Positions 1 through 8,241 of a stretch of 64,000 nt of DNA are shown here, one piece after another. How positions within the stretch are numbered: position 1 is the stretch's first letter; each line of letters opens with the position of its first letter. A model generated the notes under the pieces. That model did not search any database, had not been told where the DNA came from, and was given only the letters and a program-made list of their open reading frames with translations. The stretch comes from Halarcobacter mediterraneus (GTDB taxonomy: Bacteria > Campylobacterota > Campylobacteria > Campylobacterales > Arcobacteraceae). The position numbers were made by a program, and so were the translations under genes. Location: positions 62,001 through 126,000 of the forward strand of contig NZ_NXIE01000005.1 in NCBI RefSeq assembly GCF_004116625.1, read 5' to 3'.

Positions 1-464
1 TTGAAGGTCACTCAATTTTTGAAAACCTTGAACTTGCAATGAAAGATGATAAAAGATTTTTCAAAACTTTATTTGCAAAACTTAGTGGTGAGCAAAAAGA
101 TAAAATAGAAGAGACTATGGAATTAATTGGTCTAAAAGAGCATTATCATAATCCAGCTTCTATTCTTTCACATGGACAAAAACAGTGGCTTGAAATAGGA
201 ATGTTACTTATGCAAAGCCCAAAGCTTCTACTTGTTGATGAACCAGTTGCAGGTATGACTCCAGGAGAGGTTGAAAAAACAGGTCAAATCTTAACTGAGC
301 TTTCAAAAAATCATTCAGTAGTGGTTGTTGAGCATGATATGGAGTTTATTAGAAGTATTGCAAAAAAAGTTACAGTACTTCATGAGGGTTCAGTTTTAGC
401 TGAGGGTTCTATGAAAGATGTTCAGAACAATGAGAAAGTTAGACGTGTGTATTTGGGAGAATAA
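1..464 (+). CDS. urtD: Urea ABC transporter ATP-binding protein UrtD (5' end cut off)
   Basis: This is the C-terminal part of a branched-chain-type ABC ATPase whose start lies before the window; the frame is open from base 3 (EGHSIFENLELAMKDD). The signature loop LSHGQKQWLEIGMLL, followed by Walker B LLLVDEPVAGM and the switch histidine in VVVEHDMEF, is the characteristic UrtD form and differs from LivG. UrtD is one of the two cytoplasmic ATPases of the high-affinity urea importer UrtABCDE. Its stop overlaps the urtE start by one base, so the two are cotranscribed, and urtABC presumably lie upstream of the window. The urease and ureide genes downstream fit a urea substrate. Assignment is from motif recognition; the Walker A region is not visible. 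Confidence 0.9.
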   Translation, partial: EGHSIFENLELAMKDDKRFFKTLFAKLSGEQKDKIEETMELIGLKEHYHNPASILSHGQKQWLEIGMLLMQSPKLLLVDEPVAGMTPGEVEKTGQILTELSKNHSVVVVEHDMEFIRSIAKKVTVLHEGSVLAEGSMKDVQNNEKVRRVYLGE

Positions 465-1162
465 TGATGATAAATATTAAAAATCTAAACCAATTTTATG
501 GACAAAGTCATACTCTTTGGGATTTAAACTTAGAGATTGAACCAGGGAAATGTACTTGTCTTATGGGAAGAAATGGAGTTGGTAAAACAACTTTAGCAAA
601 AGCAATTATGGGGTTACTTCCAGTTAAAAGTGGCCAAATTATTTATGAAGACAAAGATATTAGTAAACTTGGAAGTGAAAAAAGAGCAGGGCTTGGTATA
701 GGTTATGTACCACAAGGAAGAGAGATATTTTCTCAACTAACTGTTAAAGAGAATCTAGAAATAGGATTACTAGGAAACAGAAATGGCTTAAAACAAGTTC
801 CTGAAAAGATATATGAACTATTCCCAGTTTTAAAAGATATGTTAAAAAGAAAAGGTGGTGACCTTAGTGGTGGACAACAACAACAATTAGCAATTGGAAG
901 AGCTCTTTGTTTAGAACCAAAACTTTTAATCCTTGATGAGCCAAGTGAAGGTATTCAACCAAATATAGTCCAACAAATTGGAGGAGTTATTGATTACCTT
1001 ACAAAAGAGGAAAAGATAACTGTTATTTTAGTTGAACAAAAACTACCATTTGCAAGAAGACATGGAGATGATTTTTATTTACTTGATAGAGGAAGTGTTG
1101 TTGCAAAAGGTGAGATTGAAGATTTAAGTGAGACAATAGTAGAACAATATCTATCAGTATAA
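464..1162 (+). CDS. urtE: Urea ABC transporter ATP-binding protein UrtE
   Basis: A complete 232-residue ABC ATPase of the LivF/UrtE type and the second nucleotide-binding subunit of the urea importer. It has Walker A GRNGVGKTT near residues 35-43, the signature LSGGQQQQLAIGRAL near 134-148, Walker B LLILDEPSEGIQP and the H-loop-equivalent VEQKLPFA. The SEGIQPNIVQ stretch and the GLLGNRN region match UrtE more than LivF. It follows urtD with a one-base overlap and is the last gene of that operon: a hairpin lies just downstream and the next gene is convergent. The role in urea uptake is from family knowledge. Confidence 0.9.
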   Translation: MMINIKNLNQFYGQSHTLWDLNLEIEPGKCTCLMGRNGVGKTTLAKAIMGLLPVKSGQIIYEDKDISKLGSEKRAGLGIGYVPQGREIFSQLTVKENLEIGLLGNRNGLKQVPEKIYELFPVLKDMLKRKGGDLSGGQQQQLAIGRALCLEPKLLILDEPSEGIQPNIVQQIGGVIDYLTKEEKITVILVEQKLPFARRHGDDFYLLDRGSVVAKGEIEDLSETIVEQYLSV

Positions 1163-1185
1163 ATTGATTAATTAAACTCAAAAGA

Positions 1186-1239
1186 TAAAGGGATTCTATT
1201 AATCCCTTTATCAAAATGGTTTTAAACTAAAACCATTTT
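1186..1239. terminator. Tandem hairpins between convergent urtE and the TauE-type gene
   Basis: Two perfect inverted repeats lie back to back. The first has arms TAAAGGGATT and AATCCCTTTA (1186-1195 and 1201-1210, loop of 5). The second has 11-base arms AAAATGGTTTT and AAAACCATTTT (1213-1223 and 1229-1239, loop of 5). The second overlaps the stop codon of the minus-strand gene. Neither has a long U-tract on the plus strand, so efficiency is uncertain, but the position between convergent genes suits a bidirectional terminator. Confidence 0.6.
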
Positions 1240-2028
1240 AATACCAACACATAATAAGAATATAGCAAAAGCAAGTTTTAACTGTTTTACATTTAATTTA
1301 TATGCCAGTTTTACACCATAGGGTGCAAAAAACATTGTCATTGGAACTAGTACTATAAATGCCAGCCAATTAACATAACCTGTAGAGGCTAATGGCAGAT
1401 TCTGCACATTCCATCCCACAATAATATATCCAATAGTTGCAGGTACACTAATAATCAAACCAAACAATGAAGCTGTACTAACAGCTCTATGAATTGGAAA
1501 TGAGAATAAAGATAATAAAGGAACCATCAAAGTTCCCCCACCAATACCCAGTAATGAAGCAAAACCACCAAGAAGTGTAGCAAAAATAGATTGCCCAAAT
1601 TTACCTGGAAGAGATTCTGCTATTACAAGTTTCTTAAAACTACTAATAATCATATTAAGAGATACAAGTAAAAGTAGAATACCAAACATAAATTTTAAAT
1701 TTGTTCCATCTATAAATTTAGATGAAAATGCTCCAATTAAAACTCCAAGAATCACAAATGGAATCCATTTTTTAGATAAATCCCAATCAATCCCACCTTT
1801 TTTATGGTGAGATCTAGCTGATATTATTGAAGTTACAACAATAGTTGATAAAGATGTTCCAATAGATAATGGCATAGCAATTGAGATATCAATATTCATA
1901 TATATAAAAATATGATAAAGCATAGGAACAATTACAATCCCTCCACCAACACCAAGTAATCCTGCAAGCAAGCCAGCTACTACGCCACTTGCCAACAAAA
2001 TTGGGACTAATACTAATAATTCATTCAT
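1222..2028 (-). CDS. TauE/SafE family membrane exporter
   Basis: A 268-residue, very hydrophobic protein with about eight membrane segments. It has the two internally repeated glycine motifs of the TauE/SafE family: GLLGVGGGIVIVPML near residue 23 and SLLGIGGGTLMVPLL near residue 159. Members export sulfite, sulfoacetate or other small organic anions. It sits 16 bases downstream of the gamma-glutamyltransferase-like gene on the same strand and is probably the last gene of the TRAP-GGT operon. The actual substrate cannot be read from sequence. The context suggests release of a small anion left over from catabolism, which is inference. Confidence 0.8.
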   Translation of the reverse strand: MNELLVLVPILLASGVVAGLLAGLLGVGGGIVIVPMLYHIFIYMNIDISIAMPLSIGTSLSTIVVTSIISARSHHKKGGIDWDLSKKWIPFVILGVLIGAFSSKFIDGTNLKFMFGILLLLVSLNMIISSFKKLVIAESLPGKFGQSIFATLLGGFASLLGIGGGTLMVPLLSLFSFPIHRAVSTASLFGLIISVPATIGYIIVGWNVQNLPLASTGYVNWLAFIVLVPMTMFFAPYGVKLAYKLNVKQLKLAFAIFLLCVGIKMVLV

Positions 2029-2044
2029 AAAAATTTATCCTTAT

Positions 2045-3640
2045 TTAAAAACTTGATGCCTTACCATCACTTCTTGGGTCAAATGCCCCTTTTATAGTTT
2101 TTGATCTATCATAAACTAAAGCTCCTGCATGACCAACGGCAGAATCTAATTCACCTAAAATTTCAACATCATGACCTTTTTCTTTTAATTCATTAATCAA
2201 CTTATCATCAAATCTAGATTCTAGTTTTAAACTTTGAGAGGAATTACCCCAAGTTCTTCCTAGAAGCCATCTAGGATTGTTTATACAAGCTGACAAATCT
2301 TCATTGTAATAAGCATATCTAGAAAAAACTGCTGCTTGAGTTTGTGGCTGTCCATCTCCACCCATAGTTCCATAAGCCATAACTCTTCCATCATCAAACA
2401 ATGCAATTGCAGGGTTTAAGGTATGGAAAGGTTTTTTGTGTGGTTCTAAAGCTTGAATATGAGATGAGTCTAAAGCAAAACTACAACCTCTATTTTGCCA
2501 AACAATACCAGTTTCAGGCAATGTTAATCCACTTCCAAACTCATGATAAATACTTTGAATAGCACTTACAACTCTACCTTTAGAATCTATTGCACCAAAC
2601 CAAGTTGTATCACCAGGTGCTGCATTTTCTCCCCAAGGAAGTGCTTTTTCTAAATCAATTTCTTCACTTAGTTTATCAAGATATTCAGGTTCTAACCATT
2701 TTTGTAATTCTTCAGCAGTTGCAGAAGTACTCATTTTATCTCTATGCTTAAATGCAATTTTAGTAGCTTCAACCAATAAGTGTACATATTGAGTTGAATC
2801 TTTTTTAGGTAACTTTTCATTCCATCTATCAAATAGACCTAAAATCATTAATGATGCTACCCCTTGTGTTGGAGCAGAGGCATTAAAGATTGTTGCATTA
2901 CTTGTTTTCATTTGTAAAGGTGTATTCCAAGAAGCGTGATGTTCATTTAAATCTTTTATAGATATTAATCCATCTCTTGAGTTAAAATCTTTAGCAATTT
3001 TTTGAGATAAACTTCCTCTATAAAAATCATCATATCCTTTTTCACCTAGAGTCTTTAATGTAGACCCAAGTTTTTCTTGTTTTAAGATATCTCCTGTCTT
3101 AGGAGTATTTCCCTTAGGGTAATAAATATTTGCAAAGTAAGGGTCAACTATGAGTTCTTCTCTTTTTTCTTCTAATGTTTGAGATAAAGACTCAGTAACT
3201 ATAATTCCCTCTTTTGATGAGTGTACTGCTTCTTTTACAAGTTCTGAAGTAGAGAGTTTTCCATTCCACTGCTTTTTACTTTTTTCATATGCTAAATCCC
3301 AAGCAGAAACAGCACCAGCAGCAGTATTTGCTGCAACTCTTCCTCTAAAAGGAATTGTTTCTAGTCCTTCATATTGACTCATACTTACATCAAAACCTGA
3401 GTATCCAGACGCTTCAATAAAACTAACCCCCTCTTTAGGGTCATATATTAACCAAAAGGCATCTCCACCAATCCCAGTCATATGTGGGTAGTGAACTGCT
3501 AAAGATGAGGCAACTGCAATTGTAGCTTCAATTGCATTTCCCCCTTGTTTTAAAATTTCAAGTCCTGCATCTGAGGCACAATGGTGTGGTGAAACTACCA
3601 TTGCATTGTTCGAAGTTTGTGTTAAAGGTAAGTTACTCAT
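2045..3640 (-). CDS. Gamma-glutamyltransferase-family Ntn hydrolase, oxamate amidohydrolase (HpxW)-like
   Basis: A 531-residue protein of the gamma-glutamyltransferase superfamily, whose members cleave themselves before a catalytic threonine. The predicted nucleophile is Thr345 in APGDTTWFGAID. The region after it, IQSIYHEFGSGLTLPETG with WQNRGCSF, differs from classical GGT (TTHxSVVD and an NNEMDDF-type segment) and resembles HpxW/YwrD-type enzymes. HpxW hydrolyses oxamate to oxalate plus ammonia in purine degradation. There is no signal peptide, which also argues against classical periplasmic GGT. It lies one base after the TRAP large permease, so the TRAP system may import its substrate. 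The family is secure; the HpxW-like reaction is inferred from motifs and the ureide neighbourhood. Confidence 0.7.
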   Translation of the reverse strand: MSNLPLTQTSNNAMVVSPHHCASDAGLEILKQGGNAIEATIAVASSLAVHYPHMTGIGGDAFWLIYDPKEGVSFIEASGYSGFDVSMSQYEGLETIPFRGRVAANTAAGAVSAWDLAYEKSKKQWNGKLSTSELVKEAVHSSKEGIIVTESLSQTLEEKREELIVDPYFANIYYPKGNTPKTGDILKQEKLGSTLKTLGEKGYDDFYRGSLSQKIAKDFNSRDGLISIKDLNEHHASWNTPLQMKTSNATIFNASAPTQGVASLMILGLFDRWNEKLPKKDSTQYVHLLVEATKIAFKHRDKMSTSATAEELQKWLEPEYLDKLSEEIDLEKALPWGENAAPGDTTWFGAIDSKGRVVSAIQSIYHEFGSGLTLPETGIVWQNRGCSFALDSSHIQALEPHKKPFHTLNPAIALFDDGRVMAYGTMGGDGQPQTQAAVFSRYAYYNEDLSACINNPRWLLGRTWGNSSQSLKLESRFDDKLINELKEKGHDVEILGELDSAVGHAGALVYDRSKTIKGAFDPRSDGKASSF

Positions 3641-3641
3641 A

Positions 3642-4967
3642 TTACATCCATCCTATTGATTTTGGTAGCCAAAGGGCTATTTCTGGAAATATCATCACTA
3701 ATGCAATTACAATAATTTGAATTGCAATAAATGGCAATACTCCTTTATAAATTTCCATAGTTTTTATCTCTTTTGGAGCTACTCCTTTTAAGAAAAAGAG
3801 TGACCAACCAAAGGGTGGGGTTAAAAATGATGATTGAAGGTTTAAGGCTATTAATATCCCTAACCAAATCATATTTATATCAAGTGCATGAAATATTGGT
3901 AAAACTAATGGTAAAACAATATATGATATTTCAATCCATTCTAAGAAAAAACCTAAAATGAATAAAATAAGCATCATAAATAAAATTGAACCCCACATTC
4001 CCCCTGGTATTGCTGCAAAAAGATCTTCAACTAAATAATCCCCGTCTAAAGCTTTAAAACTAAGTCCAAAAACTTGAGAAGCGATAAGAACAAACATAAT
4101 CATACCAGTCACTTTCATAGTTTCATATAAAGTTTCTTTTAAAATTTCTAAATTTAGTCTTCTACTTAAAAATACAATTAAAAGTGACCCAATAGCTCCC
4201 ATAGAAGCAGCTTCTGTAGGAGCTGCAAGTCCACCAATAATTGAACCTAGAACAGCAAAAATTAAAAGAAAAGGTGGTGCCACCGATTTAAAAAACTCTA
4301 TCCATAATTCTTTTTTAGAATAAGAATCTCTTTCTTCCTTATCAATAGGTGGAACATGATGAGGTGCAAACTTACTTAAAATTATAATATATAAAATATA
4401 GCAAACTGCTAATAATAATCCCGGCATTAATGCAGCAGCAAATAAAGGACCTATAGCTTCTCCACTAATATCAGCTAATAAAATTAAAACTAAACTTGGA
4501 GGTAAAATTTGCCCCAATGTTCCAGATGCACATATCGTACCGCAAGAGACACTATGGCTATAATTTCTTTTTAATAATGTAGGTAAAGCTATCATTGTAA
4601 GTGTTACAACTGTAGCTCCGACAATTCCAGTAGAAGCACCCATTAAAATACCAACAACAATAATAGCAATTGCCATACCACCAGGTTTTTTACCTGAAAG
4701 TAAACCTAAAATATCTAACATCTTTTCTGCTAAACGGGATTTTTCTAAAAGTATTCCCATAAAAACAAATAGTGGTATTGCAAGAAGAGTATAGTTTGTA
4801 AGTACTCCAAAAATTCTTGATGGTAATAAATTAAATAAGTTTAAATCTGCTCCAATTACTCCAAATAGTAGTCCTGCTCCCGCAATTGAAAAGGCAACAG
4901 GAACTCCTAGTAGGATTAGACCAAATAAAGATATAACCATCAATATTGCCAATATCTGTGGATCCAT
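3642..4967 (-). CDS. TRAP transporter large permease (DctM family)
   Basis: A 441-residue integral membrane protein with about twelve hydrophobic segments, and the ion-coupled channel subunit of a tripartite ATP-independent periplasmic transporter. Typical DctM stretches are visible: GVPVAFSIAGAGLLFG near the N-terminus, GASTGIVGATVVTLTMIALP and the later FLTPPFGWSLFFLKG. It follows the small permease by three bases and the binding protein upstream, giving the usual P-Q-M order. The substrate is unknown; the solute-binding subunit belongs to the group that binds small organic acids. The next gene is the GGT-family hydrolase, suggesting an amide or organic acid such as oxamate, which is inference. 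Confidence 0.9.
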   Translation of the reverse strand: MDPQILAILMVISLFGLILLGVPVAFSIAGAGLLFGVIGADLNLFNLLPSRIFGVLTNYTLLAIPLFVFMGILLEKSRLAEKMLDILGLLSGKKPGGMAIAIIVVGILMGASTGIVGATVVTLTMIALPTLLKRNYSHSVSCGTICASGTLGQILPPSLVLILLADISGEAIGPLFAAALMPGLLLAVCYILYIIILSKFAPHHVPPIDKEERDSYSKKELWIEFFKSVAPPFLLIFAVLGSIIGGLAAPTEAASMGAIGSLLIVFLSRRLNLEILKETLYETMKVTGMIMFVLIASQVFGLSFKALDGDYLVEDLFAAIPGGMWGSILFMMLILFILGFFLEWIEISYIVLPLVLPIFHALDINMIWLGILIALNLQSSFLTPPFGWSLFFLKGVAPKEIKTMEIYKGVLPFIAIQIIVIALVMIFPEIALWLPKSIGWM

Positions 4968-4970
4968 AAA

Positions 4971-5480
4971 TTAAATCTCCTTTCTTAATTGTCTTATAGA
5001 CCTTAATAAAACTGCAAAACCTTGGATACAAATAAGTATGAAGCCTAAAGGAATTAAAGATTTAACCAAATATCTATATGGTAATCCTCCTGGATCAGGA
5101 GATACTTCACCTGTAGTATAAGATTGCATTACATAGTCACTAGATAAATAGATAATAAAAAGTGAAAAAGGAATGATTATAAATAAAGGTATTAATAAAT
5201 TCATCCATTGTTTAACTTTTTTACTATATCTATTATAAAAAAGATCAACTCTTACATGTTCACCTTGTTGAAAAGTAAATGCTGAACCAAACATTGCAAT
5301 TGCAGCTAAAATATGCCATTGAAGTTCTTGTTCAGCAATTGAACTTATATGAAAAAAATATCTAAGAAGAACATCTCCTGCAACCATTAAAACTAAAATA
5401 AAAATTAGCCAAGAGCTAATTTGCCCGATACGTTTTATGAACGTATCTAGCTTTTTTGAGAATAAAAATACATAAATCAT
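4971..5480 (-). CDS. TRAP transporter small permease (DctQ family)
   Basis: A 169-residue protein with four predicted membrane helices, matching the DctQ subunit that partners the large permease. The helix-3 segment SAFTFQQGEHVRVDLFYN carries the family-typical GEHVRVD pattern. The start codon overlaps the stop of the binding-protein gene by four bases (ATGA), showing translational coupling. It has no activity of its own and is needed for assembly of the TRAP complex in the inner membrane. Confidence 0.88.
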   Translation of the reverse strand: MIYVFLFSKKLDTFIKRIGQISSWLIFILVLMVAGDVLLRYFFHISSIAEQELQWHILAAIAMFGSAFTFQQGEHVRVDLFYNRYSKKVKQWMNLLIPLFIIIPFSLFIIYLSSDYVMQSYTTGEVSPDPGGLPYRYLVKSLIPLGFILICIQGFAVLLRSIRQLRKEI

Positions 5481-6574
5481 GATGACAACTTCGTCATTAC
5501 GACTTCTTCACTTTTATTTTGCCAATCATCATGCATTGCTTTAAAGGCAAAATAACTATCATGTACTTTTTTAACTAAAGGATCTTTTGCAGTTAAGTTA
5601 TCGTAGGTTTTAAATGTTACTTCCTTAAGCTTTTTAATAACTGAATCAGGAAGTGTACGTGCTATTACACCCTCATTGTCTACTAAGTCTTTTAATGCCT
5701 CTGAGTTATTTGCTTCTGACCAAGAAAGCCCCATTAAATTACATTCAGCTGCAACACTTTTTACAATAGCTTTTAAATCTTCAGGAAGTGCATTCCAAGC
5801 ATCTTTATTAATAAGACACTCTGTTGTATTACTTGGTTCTCCCCATCCTGTTGTATAGTAATTTTTAGCAGCTTTATGTAATCCCATTCTTCTATCTTGA
5901 AATGGTCCTACAAATTCAGCTGCATCTATAACTCCTCTTTCTAAAGCTGGAAAAATTTCTCCTCCTGGAAGAAGCTTAACTCCAACACCAAGTTGCTCTA
6001 AAACTTTTCCTGCAAGTCCCGGAACTCTCATTCTTAGACCTTTTAAATCTTCAACACTTTTTATCTCTTTTTTAAACCAACCTGTCATTTGTACACCAGT
6101 ATTACCTGCTGCAAGTCCTATTACATTAAAAGGTTTGTATACTTCATCCCATAATTCTTGTCCTCCACCAAATTGAAGCCAAGCATTAGTTCCTTGGAAG
6201 TTCATACCAAATGGTACTGCTGTAAAATATTGTGCAGCAAAAGTTTTACCTGCCCAGAAGAAAGAGTTTCCCCAGTTCATTTGAATAGTTCCTTTTGATA
6301 CTGCATCAAAACCTTCCATTGCAGGTATAAGTTCACCAGCAGGATAATGTTTAATTCTTAACCTTTTATTGGATAACTCCTCAACTCTTTTACAAAAATA
6401 TTCAGCACTTCCTGGTCCTTTTGAATAAAAAGGAGCTCCTGCTCCGTAACAATTGGTCATTTTCCATCTAAAAGTTTTTTTTGAATCTGCACTTGCAATT
6501 GAAGGTACTGCAATTGCTGCACCAATAGCTGATAAACTTGTTTTCTTTATGAAATCTCTTCTATTCTTAGTCAT
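5477..6574 (-). CDS. TRAP transporter solute-binding protein (DctP family), Tat-exported
   Basis: A 365-residue periplasmic binding protein of the DctP/TakP type. The N-terminus carries a twin-arginine signal (NRRDFIKKTSLSAIGAA, with cleavage near SIASA), so it is likely exported folded. The mature part has the DctP pattern: FDAVSKGTIQMNWGNSFFW, then GLRMRVPGLAGKVLEQLG and GGEIFPALERGVIDAAEFVGP, where the arginine normally contacts a substrate carboxylate. This close relation to the mannitol/chloroaromatic/keto-acid TRAP group suggests a carboxylate ligand. It is the first gene of the minus-strand TRAP-GGT-TauE operon; the start has a weak purine-rich RBS in AAGGAAAAAAA. Confidence 0.9.
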   Translation of the reverse strand: MTKNRRDFIKKTSLSAIGAAIAVPSIASADSKKTFRWKMTNCYGAGAPFYSKGPGSAEYFCKRVEELSNKRLRIKHYPAGELIPAMEGFDAVSKGTIQMNWGNSFFWAGKTFAAQYFTAVPFGMNFQGTNAWLQFGGGQELWDEVYKPFNVIGLAAGNTGVQMTGWFKKEIKSVEDLKGLRMRVPGLAGKVLEQLGVGVKLLPGGEIFPALERGVIDAAEFVGPFQDRRMGLHKAAKNYYTTGWGEPSNTTECLINKDAWNALPEDLKAIVKSVAAECNLMGLSWSEANNSEALKDLVDNEGVIARTLPDSVIKKLKEVTFKTYDNLTAKDPLVKKVHDSYFAFKAMHDDWQNKSEEVVMTKLSS

Positions 6575-6922
6575 TTTTTTTCCTTAGCTCTTAATAATTA
6601 AGATTCAAGTAGAATCCACCTTCAGACATTACTCTTGTAGCTAGAGTTTAAATATATTTGTTATGGGTATTTTATACTTTGTAGCTTTCTTTGTAAAGAT
6701 ATTTTTTAGCATTAATTGTACATCTAATTTGTATATATTTTATATAGAGTATGTTTAAATTATATGCATATTTATAATTAAATGAAAAATTATATTGATT
6801 TTAAATAGTAGTTTTTTATAGGAAATATTTATTTTGTAATTTTATTTATGATAAGATACTGCCCATTAAACCTTTGTATAAAAGCATTTATTTAAGAATA
6901 AAATTTGAGTTTAAGGCATAAA
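6575..6922. other. 348-base divergent intergenic region between the TRAP operon and allA-ureD
   Basis: No gene is supported here. The region is very A/T-rich and must hold promoters for both the minus-strand TRAP operon and the plus-strand allA-ureD pair. A plausible extended -10 (GATAAGAT, 6850-6857) lies about 65 bases before the allA start. I searched by eye for the GTnnACAATTATTGTnnAC motif found elsewhere in the window and did not find a convincing copy. Confidence 0.5.
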
Positions 6923-7438
6923 ATGAGAGTAGAAATAAAACCAAAACCTCTAACAAGAGAAGCTTTTGAAAAATTTGGGGAAGTAATAGAAAAAGAAAAT
7001 ATGGACTCTCTAGTCATAAATAGAGGATATGCTGAAAAGTTTGAAGTTTGTAATATGGATACAAATGAGGAAAATGGTAATTTATGTTTACATATATATA
7101 TAGGAAAAAAAAGAGAATTCCCATTACATATTGATATGTTAGAAAAACATCCTTTTTTTTCTCAAACTTTTTTACCAAGAAGTAAAGAACCCTTTTATAG
7201 CGTAGTTGCTTTAGGTGGTAGAGAACCTGACTTATCAACTCTTGAAGTTTTTGAAACAAATGGTGAACAAGGAATACTTCTTAATAAAGGTACTTGGCAT
7301 TTTTCTTTACTTTGTATAAAAGATAAAGAAGAATTTTTTGTAATAGACAAAGTAAGTACTAAGCAAAAAGGAAAAAATTTAGTTGAATGTATTGAACATA
7401 ATATAGAAGACAAAGAGATTTATTTAATAAAAGAATAA
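6923..7438 (+). CDS. allA: Ureidoglycolate lyase, first paralog (AllA family)
   Basis: A 171-residue AllA-family protein. The enzyme splits ureidoglycolate to glyoxylate and urea, the final carbon-releasing step of ureide catabolism. Family motifs are present: HIDMLEKHP, LPRSKEPF, VVALGGREPDLSTLEVF, TNGEQG and GTWHFSL. The ATG at 6923 is preferred over the upstream TTG at 6905, because it has an AAGG box seven bases ahead and then aligns exactly with the second paralog at 22288 (MRVE-KPK-LT-EAF). The two copies look about two-thirds identical by eye. This copy has Ser where the other has Pro in the WHFPL motif. It is followed 34 bases later by ureD, linking urea release to urease maturation. 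Confidence 0.85.
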   Translation: MRVEIKPKPLTREAFEKFGEVIEKENMDSLVINRGYAEKFEVCNMDTNEENGNLCLHIYIGKKREFPLHIDMLEKHPFFSQTFLPRSKEPFYSVVALGGREPDLSTLEVFETNGEQGILLNKGTWHFSLLCIKDKEEFFVIDKVSTKQKGKNLVECIEHNIEDKEIYLIKE

Positions 7439-7472
7439 ATTAGCTAAGTAAAATAAGAAATAGAAAGAATAA

Positions 7473-8222
7473 ATGAGTATATCAATAGCTTTTGAAAATG
7501 AAGTATTTTCATTAAATAAATTACAACTTCCTAGTCGATACTACTATTTTAATGAAATAGAAAACTATGTAAAATTACTTAGTATAGGTGAAGGAATTTT
7601 TCCAAATGATAGAATCAAAACAAATGTATTACTTGAAGATTCAAATGCAATTCTAACTACAGAATCAGCAACAAAAGTATATCCATCAAAAAAAGATTTT
7701 GGAATAAACTATATAAATATAAAACTAAAAAATTCAAATTTTGAGTTTTTAAATGATGAACTAATATTATATAAAAATTCAAAACTTCTACAAATACTTA
7801 GAATAAATGCAGATGAAAACTCTACATTTTTTTATAGTGATATTTTAACTCAAGGTAGAAGTTATGAACACTTTGATTTTGATTCAATGTTAGTTAGGAA
7901 TAAGTTTTTCTGTAATAAAGAGCTTGAATATTATGAAAACTTTGAAGTCTTAGGAAAAGATTTAAAAGAATATATAAAACGCCATGAGAGTGGAAACTAT
8001 ATCTATTTAAAACTTTATATTAAAACAAAAGATAATGAAGCGTTTTTAAAAATTTTACATAAAGAAGGTTTTGATTCATTTACTTTTTCAAAGTCTAAGA
8101 AAATCATTTTAGGCTCAATCTCTTCAAGTGATATGATTGACATAAAAAATAAACAAAAAGAACTTTGGAATATATATAGAAAAAATATTGACAAAAAAGA
8201 GTTTAATTTAGGGAAACAGTAA
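7473..8222 (+). CDS. ureD: Urease accessory protein UreD (UreH)
   Basis: A 249-residue UreD/UreH-family protein. UreD binds apo-urease and, with UreF and UreG, guides nickel and the lysine carbamate into the active site. The family signature is clear: NVLLEDSNAILTTESATKVY near residues 50-69 and FFYSDILTQGRSYEHF near 110-125, matching the E-S-A-x-K-V-Y and DxLxxGR patterns of UreD. It is the only maturation factor missing from the ureAB-C-E-F-G operon 19 kb away, so the urease set is complete only when this gene is counted. It is cotranscribed with an allA paralog. It is divergent in sequence, as UreD usually is. Confidence 0.85.
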   Translation: MSISIAFENEVFSLNKLQLPSRYYYFNEIENYVKLLSIGEGIFPNDRIKTNVLLEDSNAILTTESATKVYPSKKDFGINYINIKLKNSNFEFLNDELILYKNSKLLQILRINADENSTFFYSDILTQGRSYEHFDFDSMLVRNKFFCNKELEYYENFEVLGKDLKEYIKRHESGNYIYLKLYIKTKDNEAFLKILHKEGFDSFTFSKSKKIILGSISSSDMIDIKNKQKELWNIYRKNIDKKEFNLGKQ

Positions 8223-8240
8223 CATAGTTAAAAAACTATG
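8223..8240. terminator. Short hairpin between convergent ureD and the TrpXYZ-like operon
   Basis: An inverted repeat with arms CATAGTT and AACTATG and a four-A loop occupies almost the whole 19-base gap between the two convergent stop codons. It lacks a T-tract on the plus strand; on the minus strand the loop supplies Ts inside the hairpin. It is a weak terminator candidate. Confidence 0.35.
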
Positions 8241-8241
8241 C

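Noticed and set aside
2045-3640. Classical gamma-glutamyltranspeptidase acting on periplasmic glutathione
   Set aside because: No signal peptide is present and the residues after the catalytic threonine differ from the classical GGT pattern, so the HpxW-like reading is preferred.
6575-6922. A further GTnnACAATTATTGTnnAC operator before the allA-ureD pair
   Set aside because: Only scattered TTGTA fragments occur (for example near 6717); none has the core or the 13-bp spacing.
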